Shown here in pieces: positions 1 through 12,759 of a stretch of DNA of 64,000 nt. This stretch comes from Nepenthes gracilis (Eukaryota; Streptophyta; Magnoliopsida; Caryophyllales; Nepenthaceae): the NCBI GenBank assembly GCA_033239525.1, contig BSYO01000004.1, forward strand, positions 24,528,037 through 24,592,036, given 5' to 3'. Made by a program: the position numbers and the translations under genes. The notes below the pieces were generated by a model that made no database searches, was not told the DNA's origin, and saw nothing but the letters and a program-made list of their open reading frames with translations. Every line of letters starts with the position of its first letter. The first letter of the stretch is position 1.

Positions 1-639
1 CCATTTAGTTGCAATTAGATTTGGTGCTACTGCCACCGACTCCTTGATTTACTCTAATCAAAATCTTTCTTATTCTACTTTCTTCGGTTTAACAAATTAG
101 CATCCTACTAATTTTCTTAACACTCCTCCTCAAGCTGATGCATAAATGTCATCCAAACCCAACTTGAAACAAATAAATTTCAACCAATTGCCACTATGAG
201 ATTCGTGAGCATATCAATAAGCTGATCTTTGGACTTTACAAATGACGTGCATATAATGCCGTTTACGATTTAATGTTACACCCCAAGTCTCAAAGCATTC
301 TTTAGATATTTAATGATAAATTTAACAACTTTCCAATAGGGAACTCAAGGAGCTTCCAAAAACTAATTCATCACATTGACTGCATATGAAAGATAAATCT
401 TATGATATTAAGATAATTAGTTTTTCAACCAGCTAACAATATCGGCCTATATATTTAACCCAATGTCCCTCATCCTATAGGAGCTTTTGATTAGGGTTTA
501 TGGTAGTGTTTACCGAACAGGTACCAAGATGGATAGTCTTACACAATAGATCAATTATATACTTCAGATAAAATAGATTTACAGTTTTTTGAGATCTAGC
601 AACTTCTATCATAAAAAAGAAACAAAGCTTTACTAAATC

Positions 640-1260
640 TTTTGTTTGAAATCATCGTTGTAGGAATTGCTTTAGGTGCACAATCTCATCTACATCATTT
701 CAAGTGAGAATTATATCCTCAACATAGATTACAAGGATAGTATTGCCCGTATTTTTTATACAAAAAAATTCCGAGTCGTCCTTGTGATAGCAATGTAGGT
801 TGTTCTAAAGTATGATATCTGAAAACTTTCCAAACTATGCTTTAGTTTATTGCTTTAGTCCATCTAATGCCATCTTCAATCTATAAACACTACTCTTGCA
901 TTCCCCCTGAGGAAAAACCTTAGAGATTGTTCCATATAAATTTCTTCGAATTAAGAAATATGTCCTTAACATCAAATCAAAGGAGAGCCAATCAAGTTTA
1001 GCTTTAATGGAAAAAAGAAGCCAAATCGAGGAAATCTTAGCAACAGGTGAGAAAGTTTTATCATAATCAAGACTCTAAATTTACATTTAGCCTTGAATAA
1101 CTACTCAAGCTTTTAAACGGTTAATAGAGCCATCTAAATTAAATTTAGGTATAAAAACCTAGTTGCAACCGACGGTGTGGGTGCCATTCGATAAACAAAC
1201 AAGTTCCCATGTTTCACTTTCATGCATAGCTTCCATTTCTAATTCCATGGCTTTCCTTCC
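640..1260 (-). pseudogene. Copia reverse transcriptase remnant
   Basis: Reading the minus strand downward from about 1256 gives the start of a copia reverse transcriptase: an EAM..EM.AMHESETWELV block followed by VGCN.VF and a KFNLDGSI-like segment, as in the family's W(E/T)LV...GCKWVFK...DG(S/T)I order. Further down, at 715-726, the catalytic YVDD box reads YVED, followed by an in-frame stop. Several other stops and frameshifts are present. This is a dead copy; the polymerase motifs identify the superfamily only. Confidence 0.75.
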
Positions 1261-1999
1261 CCCAAGATTATGCACTCTTTATGATCAAAGGGATAGCCAT
1301 GTCCAAAAGCTGAGATGTGAAACACAACAAGGAAAAGGATGAAGAATCATTGGATAATAGGATGTTGTATGACACAAATACGTTTACCTTTACGAAGAGT
1401 AATGGGTAGAGAATCGAAATTTGTATATGCGAAATTTGTAGGCGGTAAATAGATTGGCAGACGTATAAAAGTAGGCATACATAGAGTACAAATATATCGA
1501 GGATTAGACTAATCAAGGTGGAATATGTGAGGGCATAACTAGATAGGTTGGTAAATGGAAGGAGAAGTTGAGGACAAATAGAAGTATTCTAGATTGGAAG
1601 AGGACACACCAATTGAAAAAAAGGGAATAGAAATCGAGCATGGGATTCCACATGAGGCTCTTAGAGAAATATGGTGTGGATTCATCAAATATAACATCCC
1701 CACTGACCACGGTTGTTGTTTCAGCACTACCTGACTTCAATTGAAAGAACTTGAGAACACAGAAATCCATGAAAACACACATCAAAAATCAAGAGAACTA
1801 CATCACTATCGTCCACGGACAGCCAAAATCTCTTCAGACAGTGCTGATAAGAGATTTAGGTCTGCCTTTAAAGTGATTTGATGTCAAAAAATCTGCTTCT
1901 CCTCCTCTCTCTTGCTTTCTCGCTCTCAATTTTTTTTTTTGTGGTACGAATTTTGAAAAGAAATTGGAGGTAAGAGGAAACCTTAACAGTCTGATACCA

Positions 2000-2192
2000 T
2001 GTTGTAAGTTAATTTGTCTTGCCCCTTTCTCCTCATTATATAGAATAACAATATCTTATAATAAAGGAAGGGAACACATAAAGAAAGGAAGTAAAACCAA
2101 ATCTTAATTTACTCCGATCACAATCTTTTTTATTCTACTTTCATTGATTTAAGCCAATTGGCATGTAGCTAATCTTGCTTATTTCCTTGACA
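2000..2192 (-). repeat. 5' LTR of the copia element
   Basis: This 193-bp sequence starts TGTTGTAAGTT and ends TTCCTTGACA on the plus strand. Its right-hand 125 bp match 45-122 at the left end of the window. The primer-binding site abuts it at 1999, which fixes the orientation as minus. Confidence 0.75.
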
Positions 2193-3544
2193 GATATCAA
2201 TACATATGTTTAGCTTATTGGTATCAAGAAAGAACAGAGAATTTCTTGTCTCACTTCCCCATTTATTTGTTGATAGGGAAGAACCCTGGATTCATTATGA
2301 TCATACCTACATTGCCTATGATAGGGCATTACCGACAGCACATTCCCCCTTACCTAACATTCCTCACCCACATGAAATTGCTGTCTAAAACAGAACTCTC
2401 ATACAGAGAAACTTAAATCCTTTTTTTGAGGTACTAATTTAAAAATAATTCAATATACAACAAAACATGTGCGACTACCCAACACTGTCAAAATCTCATA
2501 CAAAGCCTATTTGTGAATTTCACAAGTGAACTTATATTGTGCCGCCAGTTTGGAAGATTTGGCTTTTTTACACATAGCATTACTTCTTCTACAGCATCCA
2601 AGCACTTCTCATCACAATAAAGACCACGAAGTTTAAGGTGAAATTTTCTAACCATTTCTCACTACAAATAAAAGCAGATAATCAAACATATTCATCGACA
2701 TCATTAGCTTTTTCTCCCTTATTAACGGATAATTGGCAAGAATATTGTAACGTTCATCTTCACTCATTAATCACAATTTCAACGTCATACAAATATTTTC
2801 ATTGTTATTTTATCTCAATAAAAACCTTAATAAAACGCAAAAAAATAAAAAATAAAAATAAAAATAAAAAAAGATCAAGAATCTTGAAATACAACGTATG
2901 ATTCAAAAACCTTTGAGTTTTCTCAAAGCGATCCAATTGTTCAGATGATAATTACCACAACTTCGCTACTAGGCCATTACAATGCGAATTTCGTTACGCG
3001 GAGTCATCCATGAAAATTTTGAGAATACCTTTACACGACGGACAATTTGCAAAATTGAATACGAACCTTAGCGTGCTTGGCATTGAGCTCCTTAGAAACG
3101 GACGCCTTTTCATTCATTTTGGCCCCCTCCAACTTTCAGGCTCGATTCAAGGAAATCTCGGTGGCATTGAACCGAAGAACCGGAAGAAAAAGCAGAGAGA
3201 AAGAGAGAGACCAAAGAAGGAGAAAGAGTTGTAGTCTCTCCCCTCTTCCTCTGTTTCTCGAGAAAGGGAGAGGGACATGACAGAGGAAAACCACCAGGCA
3301 TATGCAGTTGTAAAACGCGGGATCTGTAGATCCCCATTCAATATGCCGTTATGCGGGAACGAGCGGCGTTGTGCCGCTCAGACGCGGTGTAGCGCCAGTG
3401 CTGCACAGCTCACGTCCGGATTTAATTCAACTGACGTGGCCATATTTTTTTTCATTTTAGCTTTAATTTTTTTTTAAAGAAAAACAGCCACTAAAAGTTT
3501 TAAAAAAATATTTTAAATAATTTTTTAAATTTTATTTATACAAT
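2193..3544. other. Non-coding stretch, no gene recognised
   Basis: Only short overlapping reading frames occur here and none resembles a known family. An A-rich run lies at 2840-2875. A CG-rich patch at 3310-3430 has two small perfect hairpins (GGATCT/AGATCC near 3320 and GAGCGGC/GCCGCTC near 3361), which could be the edge of a small DNA transposon but have no clear terminal repeats. Confidence 0.5.
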
Positions 3545-4200
3545 TGATGGTTATAGCTATAGATTGGCTCACATAATAAAGGCCACTAAAGCCACGATAC
3601 GAAATGGGCTGAACAGTATTGAGGCCCACAAACGTAGGCCTAACAAAATCTTATTCAATGAACTGTTGGGTCATACGCACGATATGCACGATCCCATATT
3701 TGAAGACCTTAACTGCTTCAATTTAATTTCAAAGTTCTTAACTGTTTCAATTTAACTCCGAATGCCTTAACCGTTTCAGTTGGACTCTATCCAGTATGAC
3801 GTTACAAGTTATAAGGGAACAGACGGACCAAGAATTGAATTGTTTGAGTACCATATAAAAGGAAAAAATGTTCAAGATGAAAGGATAGACCAAAAAAAGA
3901 GATCTAGATCTCTCGAGTGTAAAATCCCACTTGGACTGTTACTTGAATAAGAAATTGGACTAAACACTTCGAACTAAAAATTTTCACTCATACTCTCCTT
4001 AAAAAAATTAATTCTCTATTTTTAGATAAAAACTTATTTGAGCATCAGAATGTATTCGGAAGGTAAGTTCCGATTGTATTATGATTCTTGGTTTAATTGT
4101 GGTGTGCAGGACCTGAATTATTAAAGACAGAGTGGAGATCCCTTACAAAGAAGGCGCATCGAGACTTATTACGAATCTAGATCCCTAATAAATATCAACA
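3545..4200 (+). repeat. Probable solo LTR (656 bp)
   Basis: The segment starts TGATGG and ends ATCAACA, the same style of end as the neighbouring LTRs (GCAACA, CAACA). The flanking five bases are ACAAT on the left and ATAAT on the right, a 4 of 5 match expected of an old target-site duplication. The last 150 bp carry the 'GTGTGCAGGACC...GACAGAGTGGAGATC' type of block also present near the end of the LTR at 17135-18020. No internal element sequence adjoins it. Confidence 0.5.
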
Positions 4201-4325
4201 ATAATATTTTAAAAATATATAATTAAAATTAGTATTTTATAAATTTATAAAATATAATCCTACTTTTATAATAATATTTTAATAATATATAGCTATAATA
4301 TTTAATAAATTTTTAGTATATATTT

Positions 4326-5148
4326 TGTTGGGATCCGTTACCCAGGGGTCCTAGAATTAGTGTGGAGATCGGACGAGCGTTTTTGATCCGAGAGGCTCAA
4401 GCTATCACATGTAATACAGAACGACCGAGAGCTTTCTTTAAACTACGTGGACTCAATAGCACACGTAATGCCTGCCCATAAGACGCGGACTCAATCAAAC
4501 TACAAAGTGAGCCGGTGAAGGATTTAGGACCACCTCTATTATCCGGGAGAGTGCCAACTCACTGTTTCACGGTTACAAGGAGTCGTAAATCCCGCTTACA
4601 CGCCAAATTAAAGAATCCCAGAACACGCCATGTCACCTCAAGGCCGACACTTCTACTGCACCAACAATGGCGGCGTTAACTCAACACGCCAACCAAGGCT
4701 CGACACTCAGCGTGCGACACTCCAGCGTGCCTGACATGGCGTGGGAGTAGGTGGGCAGCCGTCCAGTAGGTGTCGTAGGCCGTGTGAAAACTTCCAACGG
4801 TTACCTTTCTACGCATATAAATGCGCACCCAAGGCAGACGAAAAGGGGATTGGGTCTCCTGAGTAAGTGAAAGAGCCAAAAGAGAGGAACAAAGCACTTT
4901 TCCAGTACTTTGAACTTTGTATTCTTGTACTCAACGACAAAATAGTGAAGAATATTTCCAGGCTTCCAGCCTCGTGGTTTTCCCTTCGTTTTAAAGGGGG
5001 GTTTCCACGTAAAAATCTGTGCGTCCATCCTCGTTTCTCTCGCACCTTTCACTCACCCACAACTCACTCTCTTTATGTTGCAATTGGTTCCGTCCACTTG
5101 ACGTCAGCGCATGCAAGCCTTGTACGGCGGTCGGATCGAAACGCAACA
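4326..5148 (+). repeat. Solo LTR with perfect 5-bp target-site duplication
   Basis: The element begins TGTTGGGATCCG and ends GAAACGCAACA. It is flanked by TATTT on both sides (4321-4325 and 5149-5153), the 5-bp duplication left by an LTR-element integrase. A TATA box (TATAAAT, 4816-4822) sits about 490 bp in, with a CG-richer stretch before it. There is no gag-pol and no second LTR, so it is a recombination product. The CAACA terminus and layout resemble the Tat-type LTRs at 17135 and 27813; that affiliation is inferred. Confidence 0.85.
4816..4822 (+). promoter_or_regulatory. TATA box of the solo LTR
   Basis: TATAAAT lies about 490 bp inside the 4326-5148 LTR, the position expected of the U3/R promoter. 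Activity is not known. Confidence 0.5.
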
Positions 5149-5678
5149 TATTTTTATATATATTATAATATTTTAAGAATGTGTAATTTTAAAATTATTA
5201 TTTTATAAATTTATAAAAATAAATAAATATATATATTTATTTAATAAATGATAAAAATTTAATCTAATATTTGACCAAATTTATTTATATTTTTAATTTT
5301 TTATTTAATATAATATTTTATAATAATAATTAAATTGATATGAATCATATTTATATTTAAAAATATAAATAATAAATATTTAGAATATATTTAAAATTTA
5401 TAAAAAAATTAAAAATAATAAATAATAATAATAATCCCGACGGGCATAATAAATTTACATGAACTTGAGTTTTTTAAAAAAGATTAAAATAATTATATTT
5501 TTATTTTTTTTTCCCGAATAGGAAAAAAATAAAAATTCCATAGAAATACCTAATAAGTAGTTCAAAAAGAGAAAGTAAATAAAAAATAAAAGAGAGGTTA
5601 TTTACGTCATTACAGTTTATGAGATCCAAATGAGCTTTCAACTGTTGGAAGAAAGTAATGGCCGAAAACGGATTGAGG
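5149..5678. other. AT-rich non-coding DNA
   Basis: Very AT-rich sequence with short ATAA/TAAT runs. No gene, repeat boundary or structured element was recognised apart from the right-hand TATTT duplication of the preceding LTR. Confidence 0.6.
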
Positions 5679-5892
5679 GGGCGTCCTTCTCCCTTACGGA
5701 GAAGGACCGTCCTTCTCCTCATTTGAACCGTCGGATGTAAAATCCGACGGTCACATGTTTTGGATGATTAAATTTAAAATCGAACGATCCACGTTATATT
5801 ATCCATTCAAAACATATGGGCCGTCAGATTTTATATCTGACGGTTCAAATGAGGAGAAGGACGGTCATTCTCCATTGGGGAGAAGGACGCCC
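5679..5892. mobile_element. Foldback MITE, about 214 bp, very long inverted repeats
   Basis: The left end, GGGCGTCCTTCTCC, is repeated in inverse at the right end, GGAGAAGGACGCCC, and the match continues inward for roughly 85 bp on each arm with a few mismatches (CTCATTTGAACCGTC and ATAAAATC blocks). Only about 45 bp separate the arms. Inside each arm are smaller palindromes, e.g. CCGTCGGAT...ATCCGACGG, so a single strand can fold almost completely. There is no coding capacity. No convincing target duplication was found, so the superfamily (Mutator-like or other) is undecided. Confidence 0.75.
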
Positions 5893-7155
5893 ACCGGATC
5901 TGGCGAAAACATCACAACAATTCAAAAAGCACCACTCAGAAGCTTTGCTACATTTATAATTCTTCTGTAATTTATTTATATAATATTATTTTTCAAAAAA
6001 TATATATATTTATCACAAAATATAATATGAAATAAAATTTATAAAATACAAAGTAAAAAAAATATACATTTTTTATCTTAAAAATAATATGTTACATGTA
6101 AAATAGAATTTATACCATAAGATGAAAAATATACATCGTTTTATTTTTTAAATAAAAATTATTTTATATTTTATATTTATCATAAACTTATTTATTCTTA
6201 TATTAGAGCTATAGAAGGAGGGTAAATAATGGCCTCACAACAATAGATTTTATAAACAAAGAAGTCTATCCATAAATTTGGTTTGACATTTTATAGGATA
6301 ATATTAAAATATGAAGTTTTCATAGATAAATAAATTAATTTTTAATGTATAGCTATGATGCATACCTCCAATTTACATAATTATTCGAATAAAATCGATT
6401 TAAATCTTTAAACCTTTAAGCTTTAATCTTATATACTATAACATTTAATAAATATTAAATAATATGAGACTCATTATTTAAAATTTTTTCTAACACTTAA
6501 ATTAAAAATCTATAATTGCTCATAAATTGAAGCATTACATTAAATATGAAATAAATAATGTAACTGTTTCACAATTTTTAAATTTAATGTCTATTTGTTG
6601 AGCACATTAATTATTTACTTTACTCAACCATTTATCGTTTTGTTTATATAACCATTCGTTAATATTGATCATACGGATTGATTAATTGACTAGTCATTTA
6701 ATACCATAATCTTTTATATTATCAATGGTCTAATTATTAAACTATTCGATAATTTGGCCATTTTGTTGATTTTTTTATGGTATGGACCTAACGCTTCAAT
6801 TAATTTATTTTTCTTCATGAATTTATGATTTATGGGACCCATATATTTGGAGGTCAAGTTGGCCTTATTCTAGCCTATACCTAACAAGTTAATTGTTGAG
6901 TGCAGTCACAAAAAAGGACCAGTTGAGTCTAACCTTGCCAGTATCTTACATAAATAATAATTTTTTTTGAGTTTAACTTGATTTTCAAATATGATAATTT
7001 GAAATTTTAAGCTATCTTCTATCAGTCCATTATCATGCATTTCATTTTTAATGTCAAACATATTTAAAAAATATGATTTAGATATTTTTAAGATACTCTC
7101 AAGTGACATATTAATAATATATCTATCTATTTTTATATAAATAAAAGATAAATAA
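5893..7155. other. AT-rich non-coding DNA
   Basis: No gene is supported. The sequence is low-complexity AT-rich DNA with many stops in all frames. Five bases at its right edge (AATAA, 7151-7155) are the left target duplication of the next LTR. Confidence 0.6.
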
Positions 7156-7502
7156 TGATAGGTCCGTTACCAATGAATTGATTCCAATATCAAGGTCCAC
7201 GGTAAAGAGACTCTCAGAAAGTCTCTACCCAGGAAGAAGGCTCGCAAGCAGAAGGGGAAGCTCAAGATCCGAATCACGCTCCAACCAACCAAGTCGACCC
7301 AATCGAGACAGCCTACGATCATCTTCCTGCATGTTAAAGTAACTTACCATAATCGGTCGGAACTATTTGGCAAATATTTTAAAAAAATTTGCCCACGTGC
7401 GCACGATTGTTTCTAGAATGGTAACCGCTATAATTGCGGCTAGAGAATCGCGTAGAAGAAGGAATAGATATCCGTCGATAACCAGGGTTGCCTTATCAGA
7501 AA

Positions 7503-9619
7503 TGTCACGACCCAGGAACACAATATTCGCAGGTCAAAATAAAATCAATAATATATATTCTATTAATCATAATAACACAACCCGGGCATGACAATCCGAA
7601 CACATACAGGACCCAACATGATAAACCCCGCACAAGATCTCATCGGATATAAATCCGAACAAACACAATATACGACATGCTATCCAAATATCGCAAGGGA
7701 GGTATTTAACATTACAACAATTCATTAACATAACGCGATAACTCCAAACATATTCTATACATGGATCAAGGCCATCATCCGATCATAAACAAAACCATAA
7801 TAAATCCTCGAGATTAGAAATATAACCAATATAAACATCTCTATTCACCGATAGAGATCTGCCACATCAGACAACGTCCAAGCTGCAAAAGCATATCCAA
7901 GCCACTGGTCTGAAAGAATAAAACATAAAAACGTGAGCTTAGAGCTAAACAAGTATCAACAATAGTATAAAACGGTACACATAAATCAGAAGCAGGGATA
8001 GCGCATAACAATCACGTAAAATAAAACACAATGTCCGTGAAATCTCTGAAAATCGAGGAGATGTCTTATACTAAATTGTCGTCCGTATTAACTCGTCCCT
8101 CCGGGACAAATTCATATAAATTACGATCCGGTAAAATCTCAACCTTTATATCATATGATCTCACATTATCGCGATCATCTGGGGCTCGTCTCTCTAAAAC
8201 ACATTGCAAAATCAAGAAAGACCGTCAAACATAAATCAAAACACGCTGGGTTTATCACATCAAGAGTTTGAGACATTCCTAAGGAAAGATCTCAAATCGT
8301 CTCCAAACACATGCAGAAATACAAAGCATGCAGAAATCGTAGAACCAAATAATAATGATACCAACTTGAGGAAGGGTTACCCTCGTCCAGTAACCATGGT
8401 TATATCGACTCGGGTTTAAGCCCGGTGAAAAGGCCGGCTATGGTTTAGTTCTCCATGTACTCTCTCTCTCATAGAGGAACTTGCTCATATATTTTACCAC
8501 CCGACTTTGGGTGCTCAAGTTTTAGTTATATATTAGCGTCCGAATATATTAGCTTTTCTCAATTCCTTACGATGGTTCTCAATTAAATATACTCACTAAA
8601 AAAGTCTCAACATTCCTTCCGGCGAAAGTAGCCTATCATATACGTCCCCGTCTGGACTAAGCCTCCCCGTCGGAAGCGGCACCATAAATAGCCAATGCAT
8701 CGGATCACAAATCGACCCCTAGGATCTCGGACCGCCATGGTCCCGTAGTGATCCCACCCCCGGCAGCATGCATGATTAGTGTAAGGCCTGGTTCATAATT
8801 CCACAATATACGGATACACAAACATACATATATATCGTCCAGGTGTCCAAAATCCTTCCAAATCATAAATACCAGTACAAAACCACCACACAACCGATAA
8901 AATATACATGCATGTACACAATTAATAAATTAGGGGTATATAATAATACATGCATGTTAGTAAAATCTCCCACAGTAGTCAAAATATATCAGAAATTAAA
9001 TCAGACCAAGAATAAGGCTAGAGGATACTTGCCTTAACATTATACTCTATCCCGAAACACTCCAATCGAGCCTTTCTCTCTCCTCTGCCGTGTCTTCCAT
9101 CTCTCCTCTGCGCGCCCCTTCGTCTCTCCTCCCCGCGGCCTCTGCGGCTCGACCACCGCACCGCCTTCGTGGCCGTCGCCGACCTCCTCTGACCACCCGG
9201 CCTCACCCGACGCGAAACCGGGCCATCGCGCCTCCTCTCTCTCATCGAACAACTTCTCTCCTTCGCACCACGCCGCCGCCGTCTCAGCCTACGCCGCACC
9301 ACAGCTCACCACTGCGACCACCGATGTCGCTGCTACCACCCCGAACGGCCGCCGTCGACTCTTCCAGCAAGGATTTCCTTACCCGCCATCAATCCGTGAT
9401 CGACGTGGCCTCACCCACAACAATCGCAAATTCCCCACAACCACCGCATGCCGCCGATCTCCTGCGACGCCGCCGCCGCCGCCTCCTTCCTCTCTCTCTT
9501 CCTCCTCCTTCTCTTTCGCCTGCGAACCCTAGCCGCCCCTCTCTCCTCTTCTCTCTCTCTCCCGGACTCTTTTCTCCCTTCTGATTTCCCATTTCTTTTT
9601 CCTTTTCTCTTTTTTTTTC

Positions 9620-9664
<45 letters not shown>

Positions 9665-9843
9665 ATCTTTAATTTTAAAATTCAAATCGGATTTCGAATA
9701 ACAGCACAGGCGCACCTCGAGCGCCGCTCCAAAATCCCGACCACTCAAAATTTTAGAATATTTTAATTTACTTTCACCACATCTGAAATACCCAAAATCA
9801 TAATTAATATTAAAATAATCCAATCGGGATCCGAAATATTACA
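7503..9843 (-). repeat. Solo LTR, family A copy 1 (2,341 bp)
   Basis: TG...CA ends (TGTCACGACCC and GAAATATTACA) are flanked by AGAAA on both sides (7498-7502 and 9844-9848), a perfect 5-bp duplication. There is no gag-pol and no second copy, so it is a solo LTR by structure; assignment to Ty3/Gypsy rests on the long LTR and the TGTRAY/GGGTCRTCACA style of ends. On the minus strand a donor-like AAG|GCAAGT (9031-9035 region) and an acceptor-like CTTTCAG|ACC (7910) enclose 1,123 bp. A GC-rich block (9070-9560) and a TTA microsatellite lie toward its minus-strand 5' end. Confidence 0.85.
9621..9662. repeat. (TTA)n microsatellite
   Basis: About 13 consecutive TTA units inside the nested LTR. It produces spurious poly-Leu/poly-Ile reading frames in both strands. 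Confidence 0.9.
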
Positions 9844-10865
9844 AGAAACCTATGAGCCTTGGCGCCCAAACAACCTTTATCCTTTATATGTCTACTCCTC
9901 TATTGCAAAGAAGGTTGAACACACACGAGAGTTTGAGTATATAGGAAAGAAATCCTAAGAAAACAATAGAGATGAGAGGTTAAGGAAGTAACCATTTTGG
10001 CTCCTGATTACACAGAAAGGCCTAGAGTTCTCCGTCTCTCTCGAGGCTATTGACTCTCGATGCGATCCTTCTTCTTCTCTCTATCTTAAACTGCTTTCTG
10101 TTGAGTGCACCTGCCGGAACCATGTCTTCCGCTAGCCCTCAGTGACCAATGTCATTGACGGCCTAAACAATAGCTGGCAAAGCTCAGAAACTAAAAAGGA
10201 GAAGAGAAAAACCCTGCGGGGAGCGAACCAAGGCGAAGACCTAGAATGCACACCAACTCTCACATTATCGAGATATCCCATTTTCCTACTCTTACTCTAA
10301 TCGACGTTTATGAAGGCCTCACCCCGTATCGAATCCTCCATCGCATGACTGGTGGAATCGACTCGAGAAGTGGGGCATAAAGGGCCACTTTGCTTAGAGA
10401 CAAAAGGAAGACTTTACAAAGTCCCTGCCTTCGTCGTCATTACTAATAGATCGTTCCCACCTCTGGTCAGTCACTCTCCTTGTGGGTCCGCTATACCCTT
10501 TCTCATAGTAGTCAATCTCAAGTGGAAGTAATCAAAGCCGTCCTTACACGAGTGTACTTCATGAGCCACCCCCCCGCCGGGCACAACTCCAAGCCGTCCC
10601 TTGGCCAGTGCATTTTCAAGTTGCCCATCAATCAGGCACACCCAAATACTCAATCCCCAAAACATGTATCTATGTATTCAACTTGTATCATCATATCTTT
10701 CTATACTATTAAGGAAGATTTTTAACTTGAGTATCAAATAATATATTAGAATATGAGTCCCGATAATTCTCTAACATCTTATTTTTAATTGAATAGCGTA
10801 ATTAATAATAAAATTTAATTTAACTCGGACACAACAAATAAAAATTTAAATTTAAGGATGCAACA

Positions 10866-11451
10866 AATAAAAAAATATCATACAAAATAAAATAACTGTG
10901 AGATTTACCCCATCACAAGATCCTTCTTACCGATTTTGCCCCTATGATTTTCTATTTAAAAAAATCTACTTTTGGAGGATCCGTACAGGGTGCTTGCTTC
11001 TTTTCAGCAAGTAAATTTGAGATGTATCCAAGAACGAGAACCATTTGAATATTATTAAATAGGTTCAAATTATGGGTTTTACTGTAATTGATAATTGTTA
11101 TCTTATTTCGTGATAATTATATAGAAAATAATTTAAAAATGGAAAAGTATTTGGTCGTATAGGAAAATTTTGACTTATTAAATTAGTTTTTATATCATAA
11201 GATCTATAAATAGTCAAATATGTGTAGTTTTGCTATATATATAACAGAAAATGTATCATTTTATAGGATAGATGTGTTATTATGGGGTCAACTGACTTGT
11301 CTTAAAAACTTATATATAAATAAAAAAATTAAATATTAATATTAATGCGTGTCTAAAAAAGAGTATGTTTTAAAGCAACATAACCTATGCCTTGGATCAA
11401 AAAATCCAAATCTTATACATGTTAAATACAAATAAGAGCTCCTAAGATTAC

Positions 11452-11482
<31 letters not shown>

Positions 11483-12759
11483 TTCAAAGTCTACAATCAC
11501 ACTAGATAAATTAAAATGTGAAAAGTTAAGAAAATTATAATATAATAATTGGATTGTATGAAGGCCAAACTCCATATCTTGAGTTCCTAGAAGAAAGATA
11601 TATAATGACTTATTATTGAGATAGATAATAATAACCCTTTGGGCCAAGTTTTTAGAAGTTAATTTTGTGTGTTTTTGGAAGAGGAGAAGATAAAAAGTCT
11701 TATATATTTACGGTACGTTTGATTGATAAAATGGAATAAGGTAAAAATAAAATAGTTATTCTTAGAAAAATAGAGAAAGATGGGAATAGAGTTGAAATTA
11801 ATATTCCTATTATTTGGTTCATAGAATAGAATAAGAAATAATGTGAGAATAGTGATAATAATAATAATACATAATAATAATGATAATAATAATATGAGAA
11901 AATAACTATTCACACATATGTGTGAATAAATATTTTTCGAGAATATTTATTTTCGCCTAATTTGTAAACCAAATATGAAAATTATTATTTTCGAAGGAAT
12001 TAGTCCGAAATTTTTTATATTTATAAACTTGTGTTGATACAAACTACAGCCATGATATACCGATCGGCCAACATCTTGTTTTATTAATTTCTGGGTCCTT
12101 ATTGATTCACATTCGTTCGATTAAAAAAATTTAAATTTTATGCACTATAAATACAAATAAGTGATCATATATTTGCTATATATATACATATGTTACCCTT
12201 GGACATCAAGCTAGCATCATGCTAGGCAGATTAGAATGTCAAAAATTATTGAATAATTACCTATTTTGTAGTGAAAAATAACGATCTTCAGTATTAGAAG
12301 GTAAGCATCAATTTGTATCGCACGTCACTATTCGGCCCTTTTTTATTTTTAAGGCTAATAAATAATAAAAAATAAAATGTTAACCCATGTCAAAGACAAA
12401 TTTAATAAGATAGAATATTAGATTTATTATTTTTATATCTTGATTTGGCCTAATTTTAGTAAGAATTAGCAGTAGTAGGTTTTTTTTTTATTGGTAAATG
12501 GATTTGGTTGTATCTTATATGGGGCTGACTAGAGGACTTACAAAGTTTAGCTAATAGATATTAAAGGAGTCATAATTATAATTATTAGAACTAAATTTAA
12601 CGTCGAGGTTCAAACTCATAATTTACTGTTTCATCGTTGAGATACTAATTTAAAATTTTAAAGAATAGTTAGTTTGACGTTGTTTAACAATATAATTCAT
12701 ATGGCTTATTTATTTATTTATTTATTTTGATGAAAAGCAATACTTATTTTATTAACGAA
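10866..12759. other. AT-rich non-coding DNA with a TA microsatellite
   Basis: No gene was recognised. A (TA)n run lies at 11452-11478. A segment at about 11709-11970 begins ACGGTACGTTTGATTGATAA and closes near TTTGTAAACCAAATATG; such GTTTGRTT...AACCAAA pairs are typical ends of plant MITEs, but the arms are weakly matched here. Confidence 0.5.
11709..11972. mobile_element. Possible MITE remnant
   Basis: The left edge carries GGTACGTTTGATTGAT and the right edge TTTGTAAACCAAA, a weak inverted relation around an A/T-rich core containing ATTTGGTTCATAGAATAGAA. No target duplication was found, so this is tentative. Confidence 0.3.

Larger units (their letters stand above)
1..2192 (-). mobile_element. 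Internally deleted Ty1/copia LTR retrotransposon (degenerate)
   Basis: Two related LTR sequences bracket a short interior. The right one (5' LTR in element orientation) runs 2000-2192 and has TG...CA ends. Next to it, on the minus strand, lies a primer-binding site reading TGGTATCAGA (about 1990-1999), the usual initiator tRNA-Met site. The left LTR ends at 122 and is followed by a purine tract on the minus strand (123-135, GAGGAGGAG core). The interior is only about 1.9 kb and keeps just reverse transcriptase fragments, so gag, protease and integrase are gone. Left LTR similarity begins near position 45; the first bases do not match and may be diverged or a separate insertion. Confidence 0.8.
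7156..10865 (+). repeat. Solo LTR hosting a nested insertion
   Basis: The sequence starts TGATAGGTCCGTTACC at 7156 and ends GGATGCAACA at 10865; AATAA flanks both sides (7151-7155 and 10866-10870). Removing the nested element 7503-9843 and one AGAAA copy leaves about 1.36 kb. The GGATGCAACA terminus is identical to that of the LTR at 17135-18020, and a TAACTTGAGT block is shared too, so a Tat-like LTR is inferred. An alternative end at 10836 (ACAACA followed by AATAA) fits equally well because a short segment is duplicated there. Confidence 0.6.

Noticed and set aside
3310..3430. CG-rich hairpins that might be a small DNA transposon or a promoter
   Set aside because: The stems are only 6-7 bp and no element ends or gene start could be matched to them.
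9090..9584. A 164-codon Pro/Ser/Arg-rich open frame
   Set aside because: It lies in the GC-rich block and microsatellite of a solo LTR, similar frames occur on both strands, and there is no domain or conservation signal.
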